A DNA stretch of 24,976 bases from an uncultured Muribaculum sp. (GTDB lineage Bacteria > Bacteroidota > Bacteroidia > Bacteroidales > Muribaculaceae). Below, piece after piece: positions 7,992-15,739 of this stretch; positions within the stretch are counted from its first letter, which is position 1; every line of letters starts with the position of its first letter. The stretch is from contig CAJUTE010000039.1 of assembly GCA_910589555.1 (NCBI GenBank), positions 1 to 24,976 on the forward strand. The letters are read 5' to 3'. The notes beneath the pieces were generated by a model. That model saw only the letters and a program-made list of their open reading frames with translations. It made no database searches and was not told the DNA's origin. The position numbers and the translations under genes were made by a program.

Positions 7992-8473
7992 TAAGACCTG
8001 TAGAACTGCAAGACGCGGCAGCGATAAGCCGCATCTACAATCATTATGTCAAGGAGACGACCGTGTCCTTCGAAACCGAGCCGCTGACTGAATCCGGGAT
8101 GGCTCGACGGATAGCGTCGATAGCACAGCATCATCCATATTTCGTGCATGAGGACAGTGACGGCGAAGTGACCGGCTATTGTTACGTGCACCCTTGGAAA
8201 GAGCGGGCGGCATACGACGGGACGGTGGAGACCACCATTTACCTGAAAGCCGGAACAGAAGCGCATGGCACAGGCACGCTGCTCATGGAGAGGCTGATCG
8301 CGGAATGCCGGGCACGCGGCTACCGGGTGCTCATAGCCTGCGTGACGGCTGAAAATGCAGCAAGTGTGGCATTTCACAAGAGAATAGGATTTGAACAGGT
8401 GTCGCACTTCAAGAATGTGGGCTGTAAATTCGGCAGGCTTCTTGACGTGGTGGATCTGCAATGCACGCTGTAA
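7988..8473 (+). CDS. GNAT N-acetyltransferase (phosphinothricin/methionine-sulfoximine acetyltransferase-like)
   Basis: A 161 aa GNAT protein. It starts at ATG 7988, overlapping the tatD stop; the in-frame extension to 7937 lies within tatD. The N-terminus IRPVELQDAAAISRIYNHYV, the VSFETEPLT segment and the C-terminal pattern HKRIGFEQVSHFKNVGCKFGR (interrupted here for length) place it near the Pat/YwnH subfamily that acetylates phosphinothricin and L-methionine sulfoximine analogues. The acetyl-CoA loop is A-H-G-T-G-T (92-97). The natural substrate is unknown; resistance to such analogues is possible but unproven. It is the last gene of the operon, 15 nt before a strong hairpin. Confidence 0.88.
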   Translation: MIRPVELQDAAAISRIYNHYVKETTVSFETEPLTESGMARRIASIAQHHPYFVHEDSDGEVTGYCYVHPWKERAAYDGTVETTIYLKAGTEAHGTGTLLMERLIAECRARGYRVLIACVTAENAASVAFHKRIGFEQVSHFKNVGCKFGRLLDVVDLQCTL

Positions 8474-8488
8474 TGCGGAAGAAAAATC

Positions 8489-8521
8489 AAAGGGTGTTGT
8501 CATCACGACGACACCCTTTTT
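8489..8521 (+). terminator. Terminator of the cmk-GNAT operon (possibly bidirectional)
   Basis: Arms AAAGGGTGTTGTC (8489-8501) and GACGACACCCTTT (8507-8519) form a 13-bp stem with one G-U pair and a 5-nt loop, followed by T. The minus strand also has a T-rich tail, so it may serve the convergent SPOR gene, although that stop is about 115 nt away across an AT-rich spacer. Confidence 0.9.
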
Positions 8522-8636
8522 AATCTACAATCTATAAAAACATATATTTTGAAAAAACGGTCAAGTATGTTGTTTCTCCAAAAGTATATAAAAGATTTAT
8601 CATTAACAAGCGTTTATGCTGTAAAACATATTTTAA

Positions 8637-9161
8637 CTATTTCAGAGGGTAGCTTGCGGGACGTAAAACCCAGGGGAATGGCGATTTCTTGACGATGGAT
8701 TTATCGTCGGCAACTTTCTTGAACTGACCGGCGATTTCTTCGGGAGTGTCAGCGCTTGCCGCAACCACGTAGTAGAGGGGTTCGGCAGTGACCACGAGCA
8801 GTGCGTCGGGGTATCCCGCAGCGCGCAGTCGGTCGACCTGCGACTTGGCATTGAACACCTGCTTGAACTGATTGACCACGACGGAATATCTCTTCACCGA
8901 CTGCGGAGTGGAGTATCCCGGCACTACAGAGATCTGAGCGGTGACCATGGGGATTGAGTCGCCGTTTACCACGAGCCTTGAGTCGATGGCTTCACGTCGC
9001 ATCTGCTCATATATGGTGCCGTCGACGGGCGATTTCTCAGCCGACTTCTCTTTAGCCATCTCGTAGGCGGCTTTGTAATTAGCCTCGGTTGTCTTACATC
9101 CTGTCGCCGCCCATAGAATTGCAGCGCAGCAGGAGATCAATAGAATTCGTTTCATAATCAT
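8637..9161 (-). CDS. SPOR-domain lipoprotein
   Basis: A 174 aa protein with an N-terminal type II signal peptide; the lipobox ends at Cys22 (A-A-T-G-C, with Ala rather than Leu at -3). A Lys/Glu-rich linker (about 25-60) leads to a C-terminal SPOR domain (about 90-170) with the typical YSVVVNQF strand, the NAKSQVDRLRAAGY helix and the YYVVAASADTPEEIAGQF repeat. SPOR domains bind denuded septal glycan strands, so it probably acts in the periplasm at the division site or in peptidoglycan remodelling. ATG at 9155 (MKRILL) is an equally good start. It is convergent with the GNAT operon and divergent from degP. Confidence 0.9.
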   Translation of the reverse strand: MIMKRILLISCCAAILWAATGCKTTEANYKAAYEMAKEKSAEKSPVDGTIYEQMRREAIDSRLVVNGDSIPMVTAQISVVPGYSTPQSVKRYSVVVNQFKQVFNAKSQVDRLRAAGYPDALLVVTAEPLYYVVAASADTPEEIAGQFKKVADDKSIVKKSPFPWVLRPASYPLK

Positions 9162-9176
9162 AGTTTCTTGATTTTA

Positions 9177-9184
9177 CAAATTTA
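9177..9184 (-). promoter_or_regulatory. Possible -7 box for the SPOR lipoprotein gene
   Basis: On the minus strand TAAATTTG fits TAnnTTTG and would give a leader of only about 10 nt before ATG 9161. No -33 element is clear. Confidence 0.45.
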
Positions 9185-9394
9185 GTCATTTTCATGGAGA
9201 TGAGTAAATAATATTTTGGCTGATGAGGCTCAGGCGAGGTGAATGCCTCTGATTATGACACCGGTGGGGGTGACATAGTGGCAGTTTTTACATAAATTTA
9301 GCTTTATAAGGTCAAATTCAGTTAATTGAGTGGCGTCATCTATTAAATAGATTTAAGCGGTCGATTTTTTTATTCATCGATTAAATTATTGCAT

Positions 9395-9403
9395 TATTTT
9401 TGC
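9395..9403 (+). promoter_or_regulatory. Promoter -7 box for degP
   Basis: TATTTTTGC matches TAnnTTTGC, 62 nt before the degP ATG. The -33 position is T-rich with no clear TTTG. No sigma-E-type element is evident. Confidence 0.55.
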
Positions 9404-9465
9404 GTCATAAGAGAAAGAGTTAAAATTTAACAGTGTGAATTCTTAAAATTAACAATACACAGATT

Positions 9466-11016
9466 ATGAACATTTACAGTAAAATCGCATTAATGGCTTG
9501 TGGTGTTGCTATAGCAAGTTCCGCAATTACAGTAGTAGCTGTAGATAAACTGGAGAATAAGTATTCGATATCGCCGTCCTCCTACAGCAGTGAGGCGCCG
9601 TCGTCAGGAGGCTCGTTTTATACGGTGGCGCATGGCGTGACCCCGCCCACCGATTTCACCCATGCGGCAGAAAGCACCATCAACGGAGTGGTGAGCATAA
9701 AGAGTTTTGCGTCACCGCGCGGATATAACGGATATGGAAGCCGCCAACAGCAGCAGACTCCGTTCAGCGATCCGCTGTTTGACTTCTTTTTCGGCTCTCC
9801 GAGTGGCAGAGGTTCGCGTCCGCAGCAACAGCAGCCCAGTGAGAAAGCCGAGCAGCAGATAGGCCTTGGTTCGGGAGTCATCATCAGCAAGGATGGCTAT
9901 ATCGTGACCAACAACCATGTGATAAGCAATGCCGAGCGTCTTGAGATTACGCTCAATGACAACCGCACGTTCAATGCCAAGGTTGTGGGCACTGACCCGG
10001 CAACCGATGTGGCGCTTCTGAAGATCGAGGCAGAGAATCTGCCCGTGATTCCAATCGGCGACAGCGATGCTCTGAAGGTGGGCGAGTGGGTTCTTGCCGT
10101 GGGCAACCCGTTTGGCTTCACGTCGACCGTGACTACCGGTATTGTTAGCGCCAAGGCGCGCAGCATCTCGTCGGCAACTCATGGCAGAGCTCTCGGCATC
10201 GAGAGTTATATTCAGACTGACGCTGCTGTGAATCCCGGCAACTCGGGTGGCGCTCTGGTCAATATCAACGGTGAACTTGTGGGCATCAATACCGCTATTT
10301 ATTCCGAAACCGGAAACTATGCCGGCTATTCGTTTGCCATCCCCACCACTATCGTGACCAAGATCATCACCGACATCAAGCAGTATGGAGCTGTTCAGCG
10401 CGCTATACTTGGAGTGTCGTTTGAGGAGCTTACCCCCCAGCTTGCCAAGGAGAAGGGCATCACCGCCGTTAATGACGGCATATATGTGCGTGAGGTGGTT
10501 GAGCGCAGCGCCGCGATGGAGGCAGGCTTGCAGCCCGGCGACGTGATTGTGGGAATCGGTGACGCCGCTATCCACGGCACCGCTCAGATGCAGGAGGCGA
10601 TCAACAAGTATCGTCCCGGCGACAAGATTTCGGTGAAATATGTGCGTGACAATAAGACAAAGACCGTGAATGTGACTCTGCGCAACAGCCAGGGCGACAC
10701 GAAGATGACCAAAGCTGATGATTTCTCGGCTTTAGGATGTGCGTTCAAGCCGCTTTCCGCCGAGCAGCTCCGACAGTTCCAGCTCGGTTCGGGACTTCAG
10801 GTGACCGGATTGAAGGATGGCAAGTTCAAGAGCGCCGGCATAAAGGAGGGCTTCATCATCCTTGACATCAACAATGCGCGTGTTAAGTCGCAGGATGACG
10901 TGGAGCAGATCTACAACGCCATAATGAAGAGCAGCGATGCGGATAAGGTGATGTTTATCACCGGTATTTATCCCACGGGCAGAAAAGTGTATTATGCCGT
11001 GGATCTCGCTGAATAA
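9466..11016 (+). CDS. degP: DegP/HtrA (Do) family periplasmic serine protease
   Basis: Trypsin-like protease/chaperone of the HtrA family, 516 aa. The N-terminal hydrophobic segment (7-26) is a signal peptide or anchor. Residues 85-128 form a Gly/Ser/Gln-rich, low-complexity loop containing FFFG. The protease domain (about 132-305) carries His151 (TNNHVI), Asp181 (TDVALLKI) and Ser260 (GNSGGAL). PDZ1 spans about 313-408 and a diverged PDZ2 about 420-515. The two-PDZ layout is that of DegP/DegQ rather than DegS. It should degrade or refold damaged envelope proteins. It has its own -7 box and a strong terminator downstream, so it is monocistronic. Confidence 0.95.
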   Translation: MNIYSKIALMACGVAIASSAITVVAVDKLENKYSISPSSYSSEAPSSGGSFYTVAHGVTPPTDFTHAAESTINGVVSIKSFASPRGYNGYGSRQQQQTPFSDPLFDFFFGSPSGRGSRPQQQQPSEKAEQQIGLGSGVIISKDGYIVTNNHVISNAERLEITLNDNRTFNAKVVGTDPATDVALLKIEAENLPVIPIGDSDALKVGEWVLAVGNPFGFTSTVTTGIVSAKARSISSATHGRALGIESYIQTDAAVNPGNSGGALVNINGELVGINTAIYSETGNYAGYSFAIPTTIVTKIITDIKQYGAVQRAILGVSFEELTPQLAKEKGITAVNDGIYVREVVERSAAMEAGLQPGDVIVGIGDAAIHGTAQMQEAINKYRPGDKISVKYVRDNKTKTVNVTLRNSQGDTKMTKADDFSALGCAFKPLSAEQLRQFQLGSGLQVTGLKDGKFKSAGIKEGFIILDINNARVKSQDDVEQIYNAIMKSSDADKVMFITGIYPTGRKVYYAVDLAE

Positions 11017-11046
11017 AGAGTAAACACACAATAGGTACAAATAAGG

Positions 11047-11086
11047 GATTGGGCCGTGCCGATATTGGCGCGGTCCAATCTGTTTT
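11047..11086 (+). terminator. Terminator after degP
   Basis: Arms GATTGGGCCGTGCC (11047-11060) and GGCGCGGTCCAATC (11067-11080) pair over 14 bp with two G-U wobbles and a 6-nt loop, then TGTTTTTT. It lies 30 nt after the degP stop. The minus side lacks a T-run. Confidence 0.93.
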
Positions 11087-11118
11087 TTCCGGGGGAGTGT
11101 CTGCGAGGGAGAGCAATC

Positions 11119-12252
11119 CTAACGCTTGCTGCGCGGGCTGCCGCCGGATGAGTCCTTGTGGATGCGGTTTTGTTGAGTGTCGGGGTGGTCGTCGCCTATG
11201 ATGTAGCGGCGGTAGTAGTCGAGCAGTAGGGCTGTGGCGGGGAGGGCTATGATCATTCCTATTATGCCGAGGAGTGTTCCCCACACGGAAAGTGACAGCA
11301 GTATGATAGCCGGATTGAGTCCGAGGCTTTTGCCCATTATCTTTGGGGTGAGTATGTAATCGCAGATGCATTGGCTCACGGCGTATACTATGAGGCATTC
11401 GCCGAGTTCTTGCCAGAAATGCACCGCTCCGGTGCTTGAGTCGATGAGGCATACTATGGCTACGGGGATCAGTGTCACGTATTGGAAATAGGGAATCATG
11501 TAGAGTATTCCCACCGTGATTCCGAGTATTATGGCGAGAGGGATGCCCACGATCGAGAATCCGATGCAGTAGAACACTGCCGCGCACAGGGCTATCAGCG
11601 CCTGGCTGCGGAAGTAGCGGTGCATGCTGTCTTTTATCTCATCTTCCACACGGTAGACTTCGGGACGGTATTTGATGGGCACAAGCTTGCGGAATCCTTT
11701 CATGAGGGTGGGGTAGTCGATGAGGATGAAGATGATGTAGATGAATGTGAGGAGCCATTCGAGGGTGTGGAGGAGGAAGTCGATGGTGGCGGAGATGAAG
11801 GATGATCCTGAGTTGAGAAGCGACATGAAGTGGGAGTTCTGCATGAGGTTGCTGATGTTGAAGTCGCTCACCCATTTTCTGACAGGCGCGGCGATGTCCT
11901 CGGGGATGAATGGAATGGGGGAGCCTTGTGAGCTTTGTTTGACCATGCTTTCCAGTTGGTTTACCTCCTTGATGACCGATGGCACAAAGAAGTATCCGAG
12001 CAACGCTATGATGAATGTCACTTCGAGGAGAGTGATCAGGCTTGCGAGTCCACGTCCTTTGAGATGCAGCCATTTGCGGTTGAGCTCGACGAGGGGATCC
12101 AGCAGATAGGCAACGAGGCAGGCGACAACGAATGGCAGCAACACGTTGCGCAACAGGTTGATGAGCCATATCGCGGCGGCGATTATTGCGATGGTGGCGA
12201 GGATGCGCACCACGCGGTCGAATGTATAGGGGCGGTAGGTGGAATCTTGCAT
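11119..12252 (-). CDS. AI-2E family transporter (PermF/YdiK/TqsA-like)
   Basis: Polytopic inner-membrane protein of 377 aa. Two N-terminal membrane segments (about 16-52), one near 70-92, a soluble insert (about 93-160) and a cluster of C-terminal membrane helices match the AI-2E/UPF0118 family. The conserved signature PKIMGKSLGLNPAI followed by a Gly-rich helix (LLGIIGMIIALP) is clear. Members export small molecules or ions, for example AI-2 or sodium/proton exchange; the substrate here is unknown. ATG 12252 (MQDSTYR) is preferred over 12285, which adds an uncharacteristic 11-residue leader. The tail is basic and hydrophilic (SSGGSPRSKR). It is a single-gene unit, convergent with degP. Confidence 0.92.
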   Translation of the reverse strand: MQDSTYRPYTFDRVVRILATIAIIAAAIWLINLLRNVLLPFVVACLVAYLLDPLVELNRKWLHLKGRGLASLITLLEVTFIIALLGYFFVPSVIKEVNQLESMVKQSSQGSPIPFIPEDIAAPVRKWVSDFNISNLMQNSHFMSLLNSGSSFISATIDFLLHTLEWLLTFIYIIFILIDYPTLMKGFRKLVPIKYRPEVYRVEDEIKDSMHRYFRSQALIALCAAVFYCIGFSIVGIPLAIILGITVGILYMIPYFQYVTLIPVAIVCLIDSSTGAVHFWQELGECLIVYAVSQCICDYILTPKIMGKSLGLNPAIILLSLSVWGTLLGIIGMIIALPATALLLDYYRRYIIGDDHPDTQQNRIHKDSSGGSPRSKR

Positions 12253-12455
12253 AGTGTGATTTTTTTGATTATAACATTTGTGCAAGCGGGAATGTTGGAT
12301 GGAATGTTGGGATGGAAGGGGGTTGATGTTTTGAATTCAAAAATTATGGGATAAATATGTTATTATTTGCAAAATAATTGTAAATTTGCCGAAAGAATAT
12401 AAACATAATGCCGCGTTTTATCATTTAATGTATAACAAATAAAAATTTAACCAAC
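12253..12455. other. Divergent spacer between the transporter and the wHTH gene
   Basis: This 203-bp spacer holds a plus-strand -7 box at 12381-12389. On the minus strand there is only a near-match (TAATTTTTG, one base too long) at 12338-12346. No small ORF is supported. Confidence 0.4.
12381..12389 (+). promoter_or_regulatory. Promoter -7 box for the small wHTH gene
   Basis: TAAATTTGC fully matches TAnnTTTGC and predicts a leader of about 60 nt. The -33 region is weak. Confidence 0.6.
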
Positions 12456-12665
12456 ATGAACATTGACACTATCGGCTATAATGCCGGCCTATTATGGAAT
12501 GCTTTAAATGATGCTGAGGCTATGGGTCTTAAGCAAATCAAGAAAGCTACTAAATTGAAAGATAAGGAGCTTTATGCCGCTATCGGCTGGCTTGCCCGTG
12601 AAGGCAAACTTCTGATTGCAGAAAATGAGGACGAAAAGGACTTGGTTCTTTCTCTTGCTCAATAA
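12456..12665 (+). CDS. Small winged helix-turn-helix protein (DUF2582-like)
   Basis: A 69 aa protein that matches the DUF2582-type winged-helix family by its pattern: IGYNAGLLWNAL in helix 1, LKQIKKATKLKDKELYAAIGWLAREGKL over the recognition helix region (split here: LKQIKKATKL, then KDKELYAAIGWLAREGKL), and a short acidic wing. Members are small, abundant DNA-binding-like proteins of unknown target. Start ATG 12456 gives the conserved N-terminus. It has its own -7 box and a strong terminator 30 nt after the stop. It is acidic for a DNA-binding protein, so protein-protein or RNA contacts are also possible. Confidence 0.88.
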   Translation: MNIDTIGYNAGLLWNALNDAEAMGLKQIKKATKLKDKELYAAIGWLAREGKLLIAENEDEKDLVLSLAQ

Positions 12666-12691
12666 TTGATACAAAATAACTCTTAATTGTA

Positions 12692-12729
12692 AAAGGGTCT
12701 TGTCGGTTTTCGGCAGGATCCTTTTTTTT
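12692..12729 (+). terminator. Terminator after the wHTH gene
   Basis: Arms AAAGGGTCTTGTCG (12692-12705) and CGGCAGGATCCTTT (12711-12724) pair along all 14 positions, with several G-U pairs and a GTTTT loop, followed by a T-run. Confidence 0.9.
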
Positions 12730-12730
12730 G

Positions 12731-12786
12731 AATTGAGAATGGGGAATTGAGAATTGAGAATTGAGAGTTGAGAGTCGAGAGTTGAG
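12731..12786 (+). repeat. Heptamer tandem repeat, 8 units
   Basis: Eight consecutive 7-nt units, consensus A(A/G)TTGAG: AATTGAG, AATGGGG (diverged), AATTGAG three times, AGTTGAG, AGTCGAG, AGTTGAG. It begins right after the wHTH terminator and runs into G-rich block C. It is non-coding in context. Confidence 0.85.
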
Positions 12787-12789
12787 GGT

Positions 12790-12838
12790 GATGGGGCTTT
12801 AGGGTCGTTAGGGTCGTTAAGGGATTTAGGGAGGGGTG
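12790..12838 (+). repeat. G-rich intergenic block (copy C), possible G-quadruplex
   Basis: Six G-runs of 3-4 nt are separated by CTTTA, TCGTTA, TCGTTAA, ATTTA and A, so the canonical quadruplex pattern is met. It shares ATGGGGCTTTAGGGTCGTTA with copy B. It ends about 45 nt before the -7 box at 12883. With the terminator, heptamers and promoter, it accounts for most of the 329-bp gap at 12666-12994. Confidence 0.75.
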
Positions 12839-12858
12839 GAAAGATAATTAGTTAAATA

Positions 12859-12890
12859 TTTGGTAAATAACGATAAATTGTGTATATTTG
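12859..12890 (+). promoter_or_regulatory. Near-consensus promoter of the secreted-protein gene
   Basis: TTTG (12859-12862), a 20-nt spacer and TATATTTG (12883-12890) match the Bacteroidota housekeeping promoter. The leader to ATG 12995 is about 100 nt and AT-rich. Confidence 0.8.
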
Positions 12891-12994
12891 TCGGTGTTTA
12901 GTGCGAATGTTAAATAATTAGCTTTAGACAAATAAAACATCAACCTTAGACCAAATAATATATTAAATACCATTTCTTTAACTTTAAATAAACC

Positions 12995-15664
12995 ATGCTA
13001 ATGAAAAAAAGATTATCTCTTGTATTAGCAGTGCTGGGTTTCTGTGTTGCTCTTGGAGCTACCGCACAGGATCGCAAGTCTTGGGATTTCACCAAGGGAC
13101 TTAGCGCTGAGACCACTGCCAATCTTAAAGCCGATTCCAATTGGAAGGATTCCGGAGAAACTGATACGGAAGCCGACGGAACTCCGAGGTCATGGACTAA
13201 CGCCAACAAAATTACTGAAACAATTTCATTTGTTGCAAATGGCGTTGAAATTGAAGAGCTTGCCGGTCTGAAGCTTACCACGAGCGGTGTTAGTAGTAAC
13301 TCTGACTTCCGAATTGGTGTTCAGACTGAAACACTTAGACCGATAATGGGCCTTCCTGACGGGTATGGACGTTTCCGTCTTTGCCGTAAGAATATGGAGC
13401 TCGTTCTTCCTGCATTGAAAGCCGGACAGAAAGTGGAAGTTGACTTTATGTCGGCTGCTCCTTCTGATAAGGGTGGCGGTCGTTATTTGACAAGTGAGCA
13501 GATGACCGCTATTGATGGCGCTCCTGCCGGAGATGCTTATGTCGACCTTACTCGTTATGTCGTTACTTTCCAAGTGAATGATGACATTGTTGAACCGACT
13601 GAAGTTATCCTCAAGTCAACTAACGGTGTTGATATTTTCTCAATCAACATCGACGGTGGAGGTGGTGTCGTAGAGGAAGCAAAGAAGGTTGCCTTTGTGA
13701 GCGATGATGCTGACAACGATGTTGCGTTGATGTTGCTTCAGGGAGATTCTCGTCTTGATGTTACTCCTCTTAATGCTAATGATGCTGTTGTTACTCTCGC
13801 CGACCTTCAGGGTTATGAGGCAGTGATTGTATCCAATGTTGTTGCTGCAGACTCTAAGATAGTTCCTGTTCTTAAGAGCGCTATCGCTTACCAGCCAATG
13901 GTGAACCTCAATGCAGCTCTTTATGAGGCATGGGGGCTTGGCAAGGCTGTTACATCAGATGCTCAGAGCGTGACTATGACAGATGCTTTTGCTGCTGATG
14001 AAACATTCGCATCCATCGCTAATGGTGATGCTCTTCTCAGTGCCGGCACATTGTCGACAATCGAGCTCGGCGACTATTTCGCTGATGATGCTGTAGTTGC
14101 TACTATCGACGGCAAGGTGGCTATCCACCGTCATAACGCAGGTCGCAACACCTATATCAACATCCCGTTATCAGCTGACTATGTGCCAACTTTCAGCGGT
14201 TCGGAAATGATTATCAGCGATCTCGCTGTTTATGCAGCTTCAACTAAGAGAGAGGTTGTAGGTGCTACCGCTCCTAAGATCGAGCAGAAGAATGGCGACA
14301 TGGAAACTACAGTTACCATCACCGCTGCTGCCGGCTCTGTGATCCACTACACTCTTGACGGTGCTGAGCCTACTGTGGAAAGCCCTGTCTACACTGAGCC
14401 TCTTGTGCTTACCGAAGCTAAGACTGTAAAGGCTATGGCTGAACTCGACGGCTATCTTCCCAGTGCTGTCGCATCTGCTGAAGTTATCATCATGAGCAAG
14501 GTGGCAACTCCCACCTTCGATATGATTAAGGATGAGACCTCTACTACCGTGACTATCGAATGTGCTACTCCCGGTGCTGCTATCTACTACAGCTACCGTG
14601 AGTTTACCGACACGCTTTACGCTCAGAAATATGTCGAGCCGATCACTCTTTCACAGGAGCCGACTCCCATCTATGCTATGGCTGCCGCTGAAAACTGCGT
14701 GCTCTCTGACCTCGCTGAAGACTATGTAGTGATCAAGAGCCTGAACAAGAACACTATCCGCATGGATACAGTGTCGCACTTCTCTGCTTCTGAGGCTGCA
14801 TGGATGCCTGCAACTCCCGCCGAAGGATCTTCCGGTGCAGCAAAAGCCCACTATTATTGGGGCAAGAACGCATGGGCTCACTATACCGACGAAATCGACC
14901 ATTATGAGGATGGCGTTGATGCAGACAATAATCCTACACAAGTTCCTGTTTACAAGCCGGATCCCGCAGCAAGAAAGGTGATGCAGGCTAACGAAGGAAC
15001 CGAAAATGACTGGATGCTCGTGTCGGAAGGTCAGGTTCTCGTTGGTGAGCTTACCTCAACTGCAGGCGATGGTGTCGGCGAACCCACCGGAGCAGTTCTT
15101 GCCGGTCGTTATGCTGATACTGCTGAAGACCTTATCGGAGGCCTTTCCACTAAGGGTATGATGTCGTTCAAGGGTTCAAAGAGCGGCGATCCTTTGTCAG
15201 CTTCAATAGAATCAACAAAGGCATTCAAGGCTCCGTTTGATGTAGTTGTCTATATCGGTAACGGTAACAAGGACAACAAGGTAAGAAATGGAGAGCTCCA
15301 GATTTCTAAAGATGGAACAACTTGGGAGAAAGCCAGTGACCTCGCAGCATCACCCACTGTCCGCTATATCAAACGTCACCGCGTATCCATCAATGATGAG
15401 GGCGACTACTATGTTCGCGTAGCAAAGGTGCCGAGCGGTCTTAACATCGGCGACATCTACATCCTCAACAACGGTGAGGTGTCACAGAAGTACGATCCGG
15501 AATCAGGCATCGAGGATGTTGAAGTGGCAGAAGTTGAAGTTGTACGCACTGAAATCTACAACATCAGCGGTATGCTTATGCCGGAAATGATCCAGGGCAT
15601 CAACATCGTTCGCACTTACTACTCCGACGGTTCAGTTAAGACCACTAAGGTTCTCAACCGTTAA
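12995..15664 (+). CDS. Large secreted/cell-surface protein with chitobiase-type repeats and a type-IX-like tail
   Basis: An 889 aa exported protein. MKKRL (ATG 13001 is an alternative start) leads a signal peptide probably cleaved after ATAQ (residue 25). An N-terminal region (about 28-222, beginning SWDFTKGLS) is typical of Bacteroidales secreted proteins of unknown role. Residues about 230-420 alternate strands and helices (KVAFVSDD, YEAVIVSN) like a Rossmann or GATase-like fold. Two beta-sandwich repeats follow: about 430-498 with HYTLDGAEPT, typical of the chitobiase C-terminal domain, and about 502-575. The region 590-830 is unassigned. The last about 45 residues (IYNISGMLM...GINIVRTYYSDGSVKTTKVL) resemble a type IX sorting tail. 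Codons are rich in GCT, GTT and ACT, unlike neighbours, consistent with high expression. No catalytic motif is recognised. Confidence 0.8.
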   Translation: MLMKKRLSLVLAVLGFCVALGATAQDRKSWDFTKGLSAETTANLKADSNWKDSGETDTEADGTPRSWTNANKITETISFVANGVEIEELAGLKLTTSGVSSNSDFRIGVQTETLRPIMGLPDGYGRFRLCRKNMELVLPALKAGQKVEVDFMSAAPSDKGGGRYLTSEQMTAIDGAPAGDAYVDLTRYVVTFQVNDDIVEPTEVILKSTNGVDIFSINIDGGGGVVEEAKKVAFVSDDADNDVALMLLQGDSRLDVTPLNANDAVVTLADLQGYEAVIVSNVVAADSKIVPVLKSAIAYQPMVNLNAALYEAWGLGKAVTSDAQSVTMTDAFAADETFASIANGDALLSAGTLSTIELGDYFADDAVVATIDGKVAIHRHNAGRNTYINIPLSADYVPTFSGSEMIISDLAVYAASTKREVVGATAPKIEQKNGDMETTVTITAAAGSVIHYTLDGAEPTVESPVYTEPLVLTEAKTVKAMAELDGYLPSAVASAEVIIMSKVATPTFDMIKDETSTTVTIECATPGAAIYYSYREFTDTLYAQKYVEPITLSQEPTPIYAMAAAENCVLSDLAEDYVVIKSLNKNTIRMDTVSHFSASEAAWMPATPAEGSSGAAKAHYYWGKNAWAHYTDEIDHYEDGVDADNNPTQVPVYKPDPAARKVMQANEGTENDWMLVSEGQVLVGELTSTAGDGVGEPTGAVLAGRYADTAEDLIGGLSTKGMMSFKGSKSGDPLSASIESTKAFKAPFDVVVYIGNGNKDNKVRNGELQISKDGTTWEKASDLAASPTVRYIKRHRVSINDEGDYYVRVAKVPSGLNIGDIYILNNGEVSQKYDPESGIEDVEVAEVEVVRTEIYNISGMLMPEMIQGINIVRTYYSDGSVKTTKVLNR

Positions 15665-15678
15665 TCCGTTACCATAAG

Positions 15679-15735
15679 GGGCTTTCCGCCCCGCATCTTC
15701 GACAGCGTCATGGAATCCATGGCGCTGTCTTTTTA
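15679..15735 (+). terminator. Terminator after the secreted-protein gene
   Basis: A small GGGGC/GCCCC hairpin (15678-15692 region) is followed by a strong one: GACAGCGTCATGG (15701-15713) and CCATGGCGCTGTC (15717-15729), 13 bp with one G-U pair, then TTTTT. Confidence 0.88.
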
Positions 15736-15739
15736 TAGA

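Larger units (their letters stand above)
9162..9465. other. Divergent promoter region between SPOR lipoprotein and degP
   Basis: This 304-bp AT-rich spacer holds both promoters (minus 9177-9184, plus 9395-9403). A GAGGC/GCCTC inverted repeat with a 15-nt loop lies around 9226-9250. No ORF or RNA gene is supported. Confidence 0.6.

Noticed and set aside
8521..8636. Possible small RNA or ORF in the AT-rich spacer after the GNAT operon
   Set aside because: No hairpin, start codon or promoter strong enough to support a gene.
9712..10575. 287-residue minus-strand frame within degP
   Set aside because: Antisense shadow of a well-supported protease with full catalytic triad and PDZ domains.
11482..12354. 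Several plus-strand open frames opposite the AI-2E transporter
   Set aside because: Acidic or low-complexity shadows of a GC-rich membrane-protein gene on the other strand; no family resemblance.
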